Origin: Streptomyces albus subsp. albus
GTDB taxonomy: Bacteria > Actinomycetota > Actinomycetes > Streptomycetales > Streptomycetaceae
Length of the DNA stretch: 64,000 bases
Direction of reading: 5' to 3'
NCBI RefSeq assembly: GCF_000719865.1
Contig: NZ_JOID01000002.1
Coordinates: forward strand, 1 to 64,000
The notes under the pieces were generated by a model, which made no database searches, was not told the origin of the DNA, and saw only the letters and a list, made by a program, of their open reading frames with translations. The position numbers and the translations under genes were made by a program. Shown piece by piece: positions 16,979-26,075 of this stretch. Position 1 is the stretch's first letter. Every line of letters starts with the position of its first letter.

Positions 16979-17719
16979 TCAGGAGGACAGCGGTGCGCCG
17001 GCGCCGCTTCCCGCCCGCCGCAACACCCAGACCAGCAGCAGCACGGACGCCACCGCCGCGAACGCGCACCAGGTGGAGACGAACTCCGTCCGCCACAGCG
17101 CCGCGCAGATCACCGCACCGGCCGAGAGGACGGCACCGAGCCGCCGCAGCGCGGGATCGGCGGACAGCAGCAGGGCGCCCAGCGTGGCCAGCAGATATCC
17201 GGCGAAGACCAGCGGTAGCAGCGGCACGTCGACGGCGTAGCCGATGGTGCGGCCGCGCACCTCGGCCGTGACGGCCCCCGTGGCCAGGGAGTACGCGAGG
17301 ACGGCCGCGGTGACGCAGCCGGCGGCGACCGGTACGGCGGCGCCCGGCGCGGCGGCGATCCGTGCGGCGGCGGTCCGTACGGCGGTGTCCGGGGCAGCGC
17401 CGGTCCGTACGGCCGCCCGCCCGTGCCCGTGCGGGCGCCCGTGGACGGAGCCAGGGCCGGGCGGCCCGGCGAGCAGCACGCCGAGCGGGACCCACAGCGG
17501 CAGCAGCGGCAGCGCGATCACCGCCCAGGCGAGGACGACGGGGCCGGAGCCCCCGCCGTGGCGCCAGAGAAAGGACTCGACGATCTGGTGGGCACCGAGG
17601 AGCAGCGGCAGGGCGGCGAGGGGCAGATCGCCGCGGCGGCGTACCCCGGCCAGCGCGGCCGCGCCGACCGCGCAGATGCCCGCGCCCGCCACGAGATCGG
17701 CCGTCGCACTCCAGCACAT
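16979..17719 (-). CDS. Multi-pass membrane protein of the DUF6629 type
   Basis: A 246-residue protein. The ATG at 17719 (MCWSATADLVAGAG) is the conserved start of this actinobacterial family; an upstream extension to 17776 is not conserved. About seven hydrophobic segments are visible, with LPLLLGAHQIVESFLWR early on and an Ala/Arg-rich loop around residues 100-140. No catalytic motif is apparent. Function unknown. Confidence 0.65.
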   Translation of the reverse strand: MCWSATADLVAGAGICAVGAAALAGVRRRGDLPLAALPLLLGAHQIVESFLWRHGGGSGPVVLAWAVIALPLLPLWVPLGVLLAGPPGPGSVHGRPHGHGRAAVRTGAAPDTAVRTAAARIAAAPGAAVPVAAGCVTAAVLAYSLATGAVTAEVRGRTIGYAVDVPLLPLVFAGYLLATLGALLLSADPALRRLGAVLSAGAVICAALWRTEFVSTWCAFAAVASVLLLVWVLRRAGSGAGAPLSS

Positions 17720-17840
17720 GGCACCACCCGGGGAACGAAAGCCCGGGAACCGGAGGCCGGGACACCGCCGTCCCACGCTAAGTGATCACGGTGGACCCGG
17801 CCACCGGGACCCCTGCCACCGGAACCACCGGCCCCGGGCA

Positions 17841-17885
17841 GCGGAGAGCCCCGCCGGGCGCGGGAGGTGCCAGGCGGGGCTCCGC
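17841..17885. terminator. Inverted-repeat terminator
   Basis: GCGGAGAGCCCCGCC and GGCGGGGCTCCGC form a stem of about 13 bp with one bulge. It lies between the LPMO gene (downstream of its leftward stop at 18007) and the DUF6629-type gene, and probably ends the LPMO transcript. Confidence 0.6.
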
Positions 17886-18006
17886 TCTGTGGGTGCGGCG
17901 GGCACGGCGCGGTGAACGCGCCGTGCCTCGCCGCGGGGGGTGGCCCCGCGCAGGACGGTGACGTGGGGTGTGCGTCACCGGCCCCCGCGGGCTCCGTGAC
18001 GCGGGA

Positions 18007-18672
18007 TCAGAAGGTCACGTCACTGCACAGGTAGTACGACTGGTCCATGTGCGAGGCCTGCCAGATCGTGAACACGACGTGGTTGCCGGTGCGGCCGGGG
18101 GCGCTCACGTCGAACGAGATGTTCTGCGCGGGGGCGAAGCGGCCGGTCGTCTTCACCAGCTCCAGGCTGCCCCAGGTCAGCTTCTGCGTGGCCGGGTCGA
18201 AGCCCTGCTTGGTGACGTAGACCTGGAAGAAGTCCGCGCCGTGGCTGGCCTGGTCGTACAGCTTCATCGTGAAGTTGTTGCTGATCTTGGTGGTCTTCCA
18301 CGGGCCCACGGCGTCCATGGCGCGGTAGCGGCCGCTCTCGGTGTTGCCGCCGCTGCAGAGCTGGCCGTCGGGGATCGCGGAGCGGAAGTTGCCGCCGACG
18401 CCGTTGCGGTACAGACCGTTCCAGTTCCACATGGCGTTCGGGTTGTCCTGCCACGCCTGCCAGCACATCGGGTCTTCCTGCTGCATGGCGGGGTTCATGT
18501 GGTCGCCGCCCCAGCGCTGGTGACAGCTGTAGGCGCGGGCACCCGGGTCGACGATCGAGCCGTGCGCCGCCGCCGTGTCGGCCCAGGGGACCAGGCAGAG
18601 CAGCGAGGCGAAGAGCAGCGCGAAGGCGCGCAGCGCCCATCTCGGGGATTCAAGGACTCCGTGGACACGCAT
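18007..18672 (-). CDS. Lytic polysaccharide monooxygenase, AA10 family
   Basis: A 221-residue copper enzyme that oxidatively cleaves crystalline cellulose or chitin. The signal peptide ends in AAA before HGSIVDPG, so the mature protein starts with the histidine needed for the copper histidine brace. Further hallmarks are DPMCWQAWQDNPNAMWNWNG, DGQLCSGGNTESGRY and GNHVVFTIWQASHMDQSYYL; the second brace histidine lies in the NPAM/DHMN region or near SHGADF. It is a single-domain enzyme without a carbohydrate-binding module. The sequence type resembles Streptomyces LPMO10B. A CebR operator lies 61 bases upstream of the ATG, so cellobiose-controlled expression is expected. Confidence 0.9.
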   Translation of the reverse strand: MRVHGVLESPRWALRAFALLFASLLCLVPWADTAAAHGSIVDPGARAYSCHQRWGGDHMNPAMQQEDPMCWQAWQDNPNAMWNWNGLYRNGVGGNFRSAIPDGQLCSGGNTESGRYRAMDAVGPWKTTKISNNFTMKLYDQASHGADFFQVYVTKQGFDPATQKLTWGSLELVKTTGRFAPAQNISFDVSAPGRTGNHVVFTIWQASHMDQSYYLCSDVTF

Positions 18673-18732
18673 GGTGGGGGTCTCCGGTTTCGGCTGGGGG
18701 GACGTCCGGGTGCTCCTGGGGTGGAACCGATG

Positions 18733-18746
18733 TGGGAGCGCTCCCA
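18733..18746. promoter_or_regulatory. CebR operator upstream of the LPMO gene
   Basis: TGGGAGCGCTCCCA, a perfect 14-bp palindrome identical to the known CebR-binding consensus. CebR is the LacI-family cellulose-utilisation repressor released by cello-oligosaccharides. The rest of 18747-19010 holds no gene. Confidence 0.88.
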
Positions 18747-19010
18747 TGGTTATGGACAGCGTTACCCGGAGGCGCAGGGCCGAAAACTTCGATTCTCAAC
18801 TGGTTTGATTGCAGAGCTACTTCGGCCGCATTCCGGGCCGGGGCCACCGATGGCCGGTGAGCAGTGCCTGAGGGGCCGTCAGCCCCGCATCCGTCAGCCC
18901 AGCAGTCGTCAGCCACGCCCCGGAACCCGCACTCGCGTGCCGCGTCCGTGCGGCCACCGGCCCGGCCGCGAACCGAACCGCCGGCCTCCCGCCCCGGCGC
19001 GCCCCCCGTC

Positions 19011-21260
19011 TCAGCCGTCCAGCAGGGACGACACCCGCTCCGGGTGCAGCGGCCGGGCGTAATACCAGCCCTGGCCGGTGTCGCAGCCGAGACGGCGCAG
19101 GCGGTCGGCCTGGTCCGCGTTCTCGACGCACTCGGCGGTCACGGTCAGCCCCAGCCGGTGGGCCAGGCCGACGAGCGCCTCGACGATGGTCTCGTCCGCC
19201 GGGTTGGCGTGGGCCTTGTCGCGGAAACCCCGGACGAACGCCCCGTCCAGCTTCAGGACGGAGGCGGGGAGCCGGCTCAGATAGGCCAGGTTGGAGTAGC
19301 CGGTGCCGAAGTCGTCGATGGCGATGGTGACGCCCATGTCGCTCAGCGCCCGCAGCGCCTGGAGGGGGCGGCCGGCGGAGCCCATGACGGCCGACTCGGT
19401 CAGCTCCAGCTGGAGCAGGTGCGGCGGCAGGCCCGTCTCGGCGAGGATCGCCGCCACGTCGGCGACGAGGTCGGAGTCCCACACCTGCCGGACGGCCACG
19501 TTCACGCTGACGAAGATCGGCCGCTCCGGCCGCTGCAACTGCCAGAGCCGGGCCTGGCGGCAGGCGTTGCGGAGCACCCAGCGCCCGAGCTGGACGATGG
19601 CGCCCTCCTCCTCCGCCAGCCCGATGAACCGATTCGGCCCCAGGGTGCCGAACTCCGGGTGCCGCCACCGCACCAGCGCCTCGACACCCTGCACGGCACC
19701 GCCGTCCAGGCTCACCAGCGGCTGGTACTCGAGGGTGAACTCGCCCCGTTCGATGGCCGGCCGCAGCGTGCTGGCCAGCGCCTGCCGGTTGACGCGGTGG
19801 GCGTTGCGCTCCGGGTCGAAGAGGGTCCAGCGGGCCTTGCCGTCGGCCTTGGCCCAGTAGAGCGTGGTGTCGGCGGCCTGCATGAGGGCGGTCGCGGTGG
19901 TCCCGGCGGCGGCGCGCTCCACGACACCGATGCTCGCCGACAGCGACAGCCGCTGTCCGGCCAGGTCGAAGGGCTGCAGCAGCGCGTGGAGGACGGCGTC
20001 GGCCAGCTCGGAGAGCTGTTCGGTGCCGGTGGACTCCTCGACCAGGACGGCGAACTCGTCCCCGCCGAGCCGGGCCACGAGATGGGCGCCGCGTCTGCCG
20101 TAGCCGGCGCGGTCGGCGCAGTGCGCCAGGCGCTGGCCGACGGCGTGCAGCAGCCGGTCGCCGATGCGGTGCCCGAGGGTGTCGTTGACGGCTTTGAAGC
20201 CGTCCAGGTCCAGGTAGCAGATGCCGATGCGGCCGCTGCCGCCGCGGTCCTGCCCGGCCGCGTCGAGCGCCGCGGCGAGCCGTTCGAAGAACAGGGCGCG
20301 GTTGGGCAGCCGCGTCACGGGGTCGTGCATCCGCAGATGGTGCAGCCGGGCCTGGAGGTCGCGCCGGTCGCTGATGTCCGCGACCGACAGCAGCGCGCGG
20401 GAGGGCGCGGCGCCGGGGCCGTCCTCCGGGAGCGGTGCGACGGTGACCTCGGCCCACAGGGGCCCGCCCTCGGGGTTCTTCAGCCGGCGGGTGCAGCGCA
20501 TCCGTTCGCGGTGGCCGCGCAGCACCTCGCGGTACGCGGCCCGGGTGCGGGCGTCGTGGAAGAGGTCGAGGAGTTCCGCGGCGGGTTCGGCGGCGAGCCG
20601 GGCGGGGTCGGCTCCGAGCAGGGCGCCCAGGGCGTGGTTGGCGGTGACGACCCTGCCGTCGCCGTCGAGGACGGCCATGGCGAGCCGGGCGGCGTTGAAG
20701 GCGGCGGAGTGGTCGCGGGCCTCGGCCGGCGGCACGGAGCGGGTGGCGGGCGCGAGGCCCGGCCCGGTGGGCGGAGCGGGGGAGAGGCCGGTGGGCGGTA
20801 CGGGGTCCGGACCCCGCCCCGGTGTCGTGGCGGTGGTGGGGGTGGGGCCGCCCGGGGCCGGGTTCCGCGGGGGCGAGGCCGGCGGGCCGGGCCGTGCCGC
20901 GGTGGGGGAGCCCGGTGGCGGGGTGGCCGTCCGGTGGCCGGGCGGGGCGGATGCCGGTGCCGGCCTGAGCGCGGGTGCGGGCGCCGGAGCCGAGGGGGGC
21001 GCGGGGCGTGCCGGGGCCGTGCCGCCCGAGGGCGCGCGGCGCCACACGGCCACGCCGCCCGCGATCGTGCGGCCGGTGACCGGGGCGCCGGCGGGCGCGG
21101 GCCCGCCCGCCGCCGCCGGCGGGGGAGCGGGGAGGCCGGGCGGGGGTGGCGGAGAAGCCGTCCGGGAGGCCTGGGACCTGCGGAAGATCTGGCTACTCTC
21201 CGTGAAGGTCGGCAGGGTGATTTCCGGTCCCGCGCCTGGCCTGCTGGGTGATCCGCTCAC
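19011..21260 (-). CDS. PAS-GGDEF-EAL cyclic-di-GMP enzyme
   Basis: A 749-residue protein starting at GTG 21260. Residues ~1-165 are Pro/Ala/Thr-rich low complexity. A PAS domain follows (~170-290, LAMAVLDGDGRVVTANHALG), then GGDEF (~320-480, LARLGGDEFAVLVEE with the intact signature) and EAL (~500-749, EALVRW, SVNVAV, ELTES, DDFGTGYSN, KLDGAFV, TAECVE). All residues needed for phosphodiesterase activity appear present and the GGDEF signature is canonical, so it could make, break or switch. In Streptomyces c-di-GMP acts through BldD to hold vegetative growth. No transmembrane helix is visible, so it is probably cytoplasmic. Confidence 0.88.
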   Translation of the reverse strand: MSGSPSRPGAGPEITLPTFTESSQIFRRSQASRTASPPPPPGLPAPPPAAAGGPAPAGAPVTGRTIAGGVAVWRRAPSGGTAPARPAPPSAPAPAPALRPAPASAPPGHRTATPPPGSPTAARPGPPASPPRNPAPGGPTPTTATTPGRGPDPVPPTGLSPAPPTGPGLAPATRSVPPAEARDHSAAFNAARLAMAVLDGDGRVVTANHALGALLGADPARLAAEPAAELLDLFHDARTRAAYREVLRGHRERMRCTRRLKNPEGGPLWAEVTVAPLPEDGPGAAPSRALLSVADISDRRDLQARLHHLRMHDPVTRLPNRALFFERLAAALDAAGQDRGGSGRIGICYLDLDGFKAVNDTLGHRIGDRLLHAVGQRLAHCADRAGYGRRGAHLVARLGGDEFAVLVEESTGTEQLSELADAVLHALLQPFDLAGQRLSLSASIGVVERAAAGTTATALMQAADTTLYWAKADGKARWTLFDPERNAHRVNRQALASTLRPAIERGEFTLEYQPLVSLDGGAVQGVEALVRWRHPEFGTLGPNRFIGLAEEEGAIVQLGRWVLRNACRQARLWQLQRPERPIFVSVNVAVRQVWDSDLVADVAAILAETGLPPHLLQLELTESAVMGSAGRPLQALRALSDMGVTIAIDDFGTGYSNLAYLSRLPASVLKLDGAFVRGFRDKAHANPADETIVEALVGLAHRLGLTVTAECVENADQADRLRRLGCDTGQGWYYARPLHPERVSSLLDG

Positions 21261-21606
21261 CGTTCACTCCCGCTGAGGACTCGACTCGTACGAATGGCGG
21301 AACCGGCCGCTCCGGTGCCGTGAGGGCTTCCGGGGGAGGGGTCCGCGCTGGAAATGTGCCGATCATAGAGGTTGGTGCGGTCTCGTTCCATCGAACGGCC
21401 CACGGAGGGGCGTACGGCAGAGCGGCTGTCCGATCGTTTCTGCGGGAGAGCGTCCGAAGGCGCGATGGTCAACGAGTGTGCGTGACGTTGAGTTACGCAC
21501 TGGCGTGCCGGCTCACCTCACCCGACTGGATCAATGAAACATGGTGAGTATGTAAATATCCCCGCAAAGTGGACGCGTGTCCTGTCCCACGTCCGGGGAG
21601 GCCGAC
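21261..21606. promoter_or_regulatory. Divergent regulatory region with a 9-bp imperfect inverted repeat
   Basis: This region lies between the c-di-GMP gene (leftward) and the M6 protease gene (rightward). GTGCGTGAC at 21478-21486 and GTTACGCAC at 21492-21500 form an inverted repeat with one mismatch and a 5-base spacer. It resembles a dimer operator but does not match the BldD consensus closely enough to name. The stretch near 21530-21570 is A+T-rich and may hold the rightward promoter. Confidence 0.4.
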
Positions 21607-22887
21607 GTGTCGCACTCGCTGACGTCCGGGGGAGCGGAGGGCCGGTCCGTCCGGTCCCGGCCGCGGCTCCGCCGGGCGGCCGCGGGCGGGATGTCCTTCA
21701 CGGCGATGCTCGCCACCTCGCTGGTCGCCGGGCCGGCCACGGCCGCCGTGCTCGACGACGCCTGTTCCCTGACGCGCACCGCCGTCCACCACTCGGAAGG
21801 GCTCGACACCTGGAACCCGGACTATCCGAAGCCCCGGAACGAGCTCCGCGCGGTCATGGTCTTCCTCTCCTTCCCGGACGCCGAGCCGGTCGTCACGCCG
21901 GACGAGCTGGTCTCCGACTACTTCCCGGAGACCGCGCGCTTCTTCGAGCGCGCCTCGTACGGGAAGTTCCGGCTCCACGTCGATCCGGTGCGCACATGGC
22001 TGAAGATGCCCGCCGCCTCGACCACCTACGGCATAGGGCGGGACTGGGACACCGAGCTGCGGGCGGCCTATCTGGGCGACGCGATGGGCCTGGCCGACCG
22101 GGTGGTGGACTTCTCGGGCTACGACATCGTCTATCTGGTCGCCGACCCGGACGCCCCGGGCGTCGACTCGGACGCCACCAAGGTCGTCAACTTCGACGAG
22201 CCCATGCGCGTCGACGGGGCGGACGTCCGGAGGATCGTCACCGTGTTCGAGCAGCGGCCGCCGGACCGCAATGTGCTCGCCCACGAGACCGGCCACGTGT
22301 TCGACCTGCCCGATCTCTACCACCGCCCGAAGCACGGCAAGGGCGACTGGGACACCCATGTGGGCGACTGGGACCTCATGGGCAGCCAGTTCGGCCTCGC
22401 GCCGGACTTCTTCGGCTGGCACAAGTGGAAACTCGGCTGGCTGGACCGGGGAGACGTCAACTGCGTCAGCGACGAGGGCGCGAGCGCGCACCTGCTCGTG
22501 CCCGTCGCGGCGCGTGCCGGGCGCGGCGCGGTCGCCGGGACCCGGCTGCTGGTGATCCGTACCGACCCCTCGACGGTGCTCGCCGTCGAGGCGCGGGCCG
22601 CCGTGGGCAACGACCTGACCACGTGCACCGAGGGGGTGCTCGTCTACCGGGTGCACAGCGAGACGGGTTCCGCCGAGGGGCCCGTCAAGGTGCTGGACGG
22701 ACACCCGCACTCGGGCGCCTGCTGGGACGGCTCCGTCCTCCCGGCGCTGGCGGACGCCCCGCTGGGCGTGGGGGAGCGGCTGACGGACCCGGAGAGCGGG
22801 GTTTCGGTGGAGGTGCTCGGCACGGATACGCGCGGACGCTGGACGGTACGGGTGGACCGGCCCGCGGAGCGGTCGGCGGAGCTGTGA
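21607..22887 (+). CDS. Secreted M6-family metalloprotease
   Basis: A 426-residue protein. GTG 21607 is chosen because GGGGAGG sits five bases upstream; GTG 21577 is an alternative. The signal peptide covers residues ~1-47 with twin-arginine-like RSRPRLRRAA before the hydrophobic core. The zinc site is H226-E227-x-x-H230 in HETGHVFDLPDLY, the M6 (immune-inhibitor-A-type) pattern HExxHxxxxPD. Conserved flanks are MVFLSFPD, ASYGKFRLHVD and DLMGSQFG. It is shorter than immune inhibitor A and lacks C-terminal binding domains. Likely extracellular proteolysis. Confidence 0.85.
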   Translation: MSHSLTSGGAEGRSVRSRPRLRRAAAGGMSFTAMLATSLVAGPATAAVLDDACSLTRTAVHHSEGLDTWNPDYPKPRNELRAVMVFLSFPDAEPVVTPDELVSDYFPETARFFERASYGKFRLHVDPVRTWLKMPAASTTYGIGRDWDTELRAAYLGDAMGLADRVVDFSGYDIVYLVADPDAPGVDSDATKVVNFDEPMRVDGADVRRIVTVFEQRPPDRNVLAHETGHVFDLPDLYHRPKHGKGDWDTHVGDWDLMGSQFGLAPDFFGWHKWKLGWLDRGDVNCVSDEGASAHLLVPVAARAGRGAVAGTRLLVIRTDPSTVLAVEARAAVGNDLTTCTEGVLVYRVHSETGSAEGPVKVLDGHPHSGACWDGSVLPALADAPLGVGERLTDPESGVSVEVLGTDTRGRWTVRVDRPAERSAEL

Positions 22888-23008
22888 GCGGGGGCGCGGG
22901 GACGACGGGGGCGGGGGCAGCCCCGGGGTTCGGGCCGTAGCGGGCGGGCTGTTCCGGGGCCGCCTGCGCCCCTCCCGGGCCCCGCGAGAAGGGGCCCGTA
23001 CATGACGA

Positions 23009-23038
23009 AAGGCTTTCCCGCCGGAGCGGAAAAGCCTT
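23009..23038 (-). terminator. Terminator of tRNA-Lys
   Basis: AAGGCTTTCCCGC and GCGGAAAAGCCTT form a hairpin 23 bases past the tRNA 3' end on the minus strand. Confidence 0.7.
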
Positions 23039-23060
23039 GGTCAACGGTGAAACCGTAAGT

Positions 23061-23133
23061 GCGCCGCCAGGGACTCGAACCCCGGACCCGCTGATTAAGA
23101 GTCAGCTGCTCTAACCAACTGAGCTAGCGGCGC
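23061..23133 (-). tRNA. tRNA-Lys (CTT anticodon)
   Basis: A 73-base cloverleaf on the minus strand. The acceptor stem GCGCCGC/GCGGCGC is perfect, the D-arm reads AGCTCAGTTGGTTAGAGC, the anticodon loop is CTCTTAA (anticodon CTT) and the T-arm is CGGGGTTCGAGTCCCTG. CCA is not encoded. Confidence 0.95.
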
Positions 23134-23195
23134 CCGACGGGAAAGACATTAGCATCCGCATCCGGGTCCGCGAAAATCGGAAAGCCGCGGTGAGC

Positions 23196-24029
23196 TCAGC
23201 AGGCGCCGGTGGGGGCGGTGAGAGCCGGGACGGGCAGCGCCCGCCCGGCCGCGGCACCGCCCGGAACGGCCCGGGCACAGGCCCACCGCAGTGTCTCGGC
23301 GCCGGGCAGCCAGGGATGCCGGACATCGGGCGCCGCAAGCCAGCGGGAGAGCGACGGACGGGCGGAGCCGGCTCCGGACCCGGTGCCGGGAAGGCCGGCG
23401 CGGGGAAGTCCGGTGCCGGGAAGACGGGTGCCACGGTCGGCGGGGCCGGGGTCGACCAGGCCGGGGCCGGGGGCGGGGCCGGGGCCGGGGCCGGGGGCGC
23501 CGGCGTGTGCGGACGCGACGGCGGAGGGCCGGCGCTTCCCGGACGCCGTGGCGGCGGAGGCGGGCAGGCGCAGCGGCGGTACGGTCACCGCGTCGCCCGT
23601 GCCGTGGCAGAGCAGCGGCGGTACGGCCGCGCCCCACTCCGCCGCGGCGAGCAGGGCGGGCAGCCGGCGGGCCGTGCCGGGCTCGGTGAACAGCAGCAGT
23701 CGCCCGCGGTGCACGGCCACCGGGCCGGAGCCGGGGCCTTCCGACCACAGCCGGTCCAGCAGCCGGCGGCCGAACATGCCCGGAGCACTGATCACGTCGA
23801 ACGCCGTCCCGCAGGGCAGCACGACCGGGGATTCCGGCCGGGCCGCCCAGAGGGCCAGGACGCGCTGCGGGGCCGGGGCGGCCGACGCGAGCCAGGCCGC
23901 CCCGGCGGCTGTGACCCGGGCCGGGACGAGGGAGCCGTCGTCCGGCGCGGGAGCCCGGAAGAGGGCGAAGCGGGTGGATCCGTCGGGGTGCTGCCACGGT
24001 CGCGGCTGCCAGTCGCTCATGGCGTCCAT
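23196..24029 (-). CDS. Primase-polymerase (prim-pol)-like N-terminal domain protein
   Basis: A 277-residue protein from ATG 24029 (MDAMSDWQPRPWQ). The conserved core (AGAAWLASAAPAPQRVLALW, VVLPCGTAFDVISAPGMFG, PVAVHRGRLLLFTEPGTA) matches a Streptomyces family usually annotated as bifunctional DNA primase/polymerase N-terminal domain. It is small and lacks clear catalytic acidic residues, so enzymatic activity is uncertain. Residues ~175-240 are Gly/Pro/Ala repeats (GPGPGPAPGPGL, LPGTGLPRAGLPGTG) that interrupt the usual LSRWLAAPDVRHPWLPG ending; this is a variable insert. It may relate to the nuclease-helicase operon just upstream, but this is only proximity. Confidence 0.6.
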   Translation of the reverse strand: MDAMSDWQPRPWQHPDGSTRFALFRAPAPDDGSLVPARVTAAGAAWLASAAPAPQRVLALWAARPESPVVLPCGTAFDVISAPGMFGRRLLDRLWSEGPGSGPVAVHRGRLLLFTEPGTARRLPALLAAAEWGAAVPPLLCHGTGDAVTVPPLRLPASAATASGKRRPSAVASAHAGAPGPGPGPAPGPGLVDPGPADRGTRLPGTGLPRAGLPGTGSGAGSARPSLSRWLAAPDVRHPWLPGAETLRWACARAVPGGAAAGRALPVPALTAPTGAC

Positions 24030-24133
24030 GTTTATCGGTCGGAGCCCCGCGTATCCGGTGCTTGCCGGAATTCGGCGGGGCGTGGCGGGATGGCTGCCCT
24101 CCGGGGCACCCCCCGCGGGCGGTCCGGCCGGGC

Positions 24134-24508
24134 TCAGTCCGCGGAGGAGTCGCTGTCGCGGAGGAGTTCGCGACCGAAGTCGATCATGCGCCGGGTGTAG
24201 TCCTCCGACCACTCCGCGCGCTCGGCGATGGCCGCCTCCGGCAGCCGGTCGAACCGCTTCGGGTCGGCGAGCTGCGCCGCCGCGATCGCCTGGAACTCCG
24301 CCGCCCGGTCGGCGGCCGCGCGGAACGCCAGCGTCAGCTCCGTCGAACGGGACAGGAGCTGCCGGGGGTCCTCGATCGACTCCAGATCGAAGAAGTGCTC
24401 GGGGTCCGCGACCGCCTCGGGCGGCTCGAAAAGGAGCGCCGCCGGCTTGCGGTGGCGCGGCGCCCCGCCGCGGTCGCGGTGATCGGGAGCCGAATGCGGC
24501 TCGGTCAT
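24134..24508 (-). CDS. Conserved small acidic protein
   Basis: A 124-residue protein I do not recognise. A His/Arg/Pro-rich N-terminus is followed from about residue 35 by an all-helical region (ELTLAFRAAADRAAEFQAIA, then ERAEWSEDYTRRMIDFGREL). No signal peptide or membrane segment. It lies 151 bp downstream of the helicase gene, same strand, and could belong to the same transcript. Confidence 0.6.
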   Translation of the reverse strand: MTEPHSAPDHRDRGGAPRHRKPAALLFEPPEAVADPEHFFDLESIEDPRQLLSRSTELTLAFRAAADRAAEFQAIAAAQLADPKRFDRLPEAAIAERAEWSEDYTRRMIDFGRELLRDSDSSAD

Positions 24509-24659
24509 CTACGTGCCTCCCGGCTGTTCGGTTCGCTCGGGCGCCCGGACGGGCCTCCCGCGCCCGCGCACCCCGTCCATTGTCCAGGGACGCGCAAGAG
24601 GGCCCGCGGGTGAGCACCCGCGGGGCACGGCTCACGGCTCACGGGGCACGGCTCGCCGG

Positions 24660-26075
24660 TCACGGCCGCCAGCGCACCCGGTGTTGCGCCAGCCGCGTCA
24701 TCACGGCGTGGTTCGCCTCCCAGCCGTCGGGGAACTTCACGGTCACCCCCAGCTGCACCGGTTCCGTGGACGGGTGCCCGTCCAGCAGCTCCGTCACGCC
24801 TTCCCGGCACACCACGACGCACGCGTGCCGGTGGCGGGAGGTGAGCACGCACAGCCGGCCGGTCTCCAGATGGAAGGCCGTGGCGTCGGGACGGCCGGAG
24901 AGCGGGTGCAGCACGACCGTCACGTCGAATTCCCGGCCCTGCAGCCGGTTCGCCGTGTCCACGGTGACCTCGCCCGCGCCCAGGGCGGCGAGCGCCTCCC
25001 GCACGGCCGCCGCCTGGTCGCGGTGCGCCGTGCCGACGGCGATCCGGCCGGCGTCCAGCGGCACCGCGTCCCGGCGCTCGTCGGCCGTCACCCCGCGCCG
25101 GTCCAGCAGCCGCCGCACCACCTGGGCGACGGCGCCCACGGCCTCCGGATCGGTCCGCGGCGTGTGCCGCGCGGGCAGCTCCAGCAGGCCCCAGCCGGAC
25201 CCGGCGGCCTCGTCCAGCACCCGGTCCACCGGCGAGCCGTCCGCCGCCGCGCCGAAGGACAGCCGCCGGTCGTCCGGCCCCGTGCCGCTGCGGAACGGCG
25301 TGTAGGGGTAGAAGGCGCCGGACACCAGCGGCGCCGCCGACGCGGGCAGCCGCCAGGACACCGGCAGCCGGTGCTGCGGCAGCGCCGGGTTGTGCGCGAG
25401 CAGGGTGGAGACGGCGCTGGCCGACGGGTCGTACGACAGCCCGGCCCACTGCTCGGCGCCGACGACGCTGAACGGGTCGAGCTGCCCCGGATCGCCGACG
25501 AACAGGGCGCGCTCGAAGAGGCCCGCGACGGCCAGCAGGGCGTCCGAGCGCATCTGGTACGCCTCGTCGACGATGGCGTGCCGCCAGGGCTCGGTGTTCT
25601 TGACGTGGGCCCACTTCGCGGCCGTGGAGATCACGACCTCCATCCCCGCCAGATCGGCGGCCTTGGCGGAGGTGCGGACCGCGGGGTGCCCGTCGAGGAT
25701 CTTGTCGTACGGGTCGGGGTCGCTGCTGTGCAGCCGGCCGACGGGGAGCTCCGGGTCGGCGGTCGCCAGCCGGTCGACGAGATCGTCCACCTGGGCGTTC
25801 GTCTGCGCGACCACCATGAGGCGGTGCCCGGCGGCGGCCAGCTCGCGCGCGGCCCGGACGACCAGGGTGGACTTGCCCGCGCCGGGCGGGGAGTCCACGA
25901 CCACGCCCCGGTACGGGCTGTGCAGGGTGTCGTGGAGGATCGCCTCCGTCGCACGGGCCGCCTCCGCGCCGGGATCGAACAGGGCACGGCCCGGGCCCGG
26001 GGGGTGCTGCGGGCCGGGGCCGCCGCTGCTCTCCGCCGGGGGACGGGCCGGTGAGGGGAGGCCGGTGCCGGTCAC
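24660..26075 (-). CDS. SF1-type helicase/ATPase (UvrD/Dna2-like)
   Basis: A 471-residue protein starting with GTG 26075, which overlaps the stop of the small gene before it (GTGA). Walker A is SPPGAGKST (residues 62-70), Walker B is IVDEAYQM (D170, E171), motif III is GDPGQLD (194-200), and motifs near the C-terminus are DTANRLQGREFDV and LTSRHRH (SF1B-type motifs V and VI). This compact helicase core lacks added nuclease domains; a PD-(D/E)XK nuclease is encoded separately in the same operon. Together they resemble a split Dna2/AddAB-type activity, probably DNA end processing, repair or defence. Confidence 0.82.
   Translation of the reverse strand: MTGTGLPSPARPPAESSGGPGPQHPPGPGRALFDPGAEAARATEAILHDTLHSPYRGVVVDSPPGAGKSTLVVRAARELAAAGHRLMVVAQTNAQVDDLVDRLATADPELPVGRLHSSDPDPYDKILDGHPAVRTSAKAADLAGMEVVISTAAKWAHVKNTEPWRHAIVDEAYQMRSDALLAVAGLFERALFVGDPGQLDPFSVVGAEQWAGLSYDPSASAVSTLLAHNPALPQHRLPVSWRLPASAAPLVSGAFYPYTPFRSGTGPDDRRLSFGAAADGSPVDRVLDEAAGSGWGLLELPARHTPRTDPEAVGAVAQVVRRLLDRRGVTADERRDAVPLDAGRIAVGTAHRDQAAAVREALAALGAGEVTVDTANRLQGREFDVTVVLHPLSGRPDATAFHLETGRLCVLTSRHRHACVVVCREGVTELLDGHPSTEPVQLGVTVKFPDGWEANHAVMTRLAQHRVRWRP

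Larger units (their letters stand above)
22888..23195. other. Intergenic region with tRNA-Lys and its terminator
   Basis: The 308 bases between the M6 protease gene and the primase-polymerase-like gene contain only tRNA-Lys and its terminator, annotated separately, and a GC-rich spacer without a gene. Confidence 0.6.

Noticed and set aside
23440..23500. Possible G-quadruplex regulatory element in GGGGCC-type repeats
   Set aside because: The runs lie inside a coding region and encode a Gly/Pro linker; no positional link to a promoter is evident.
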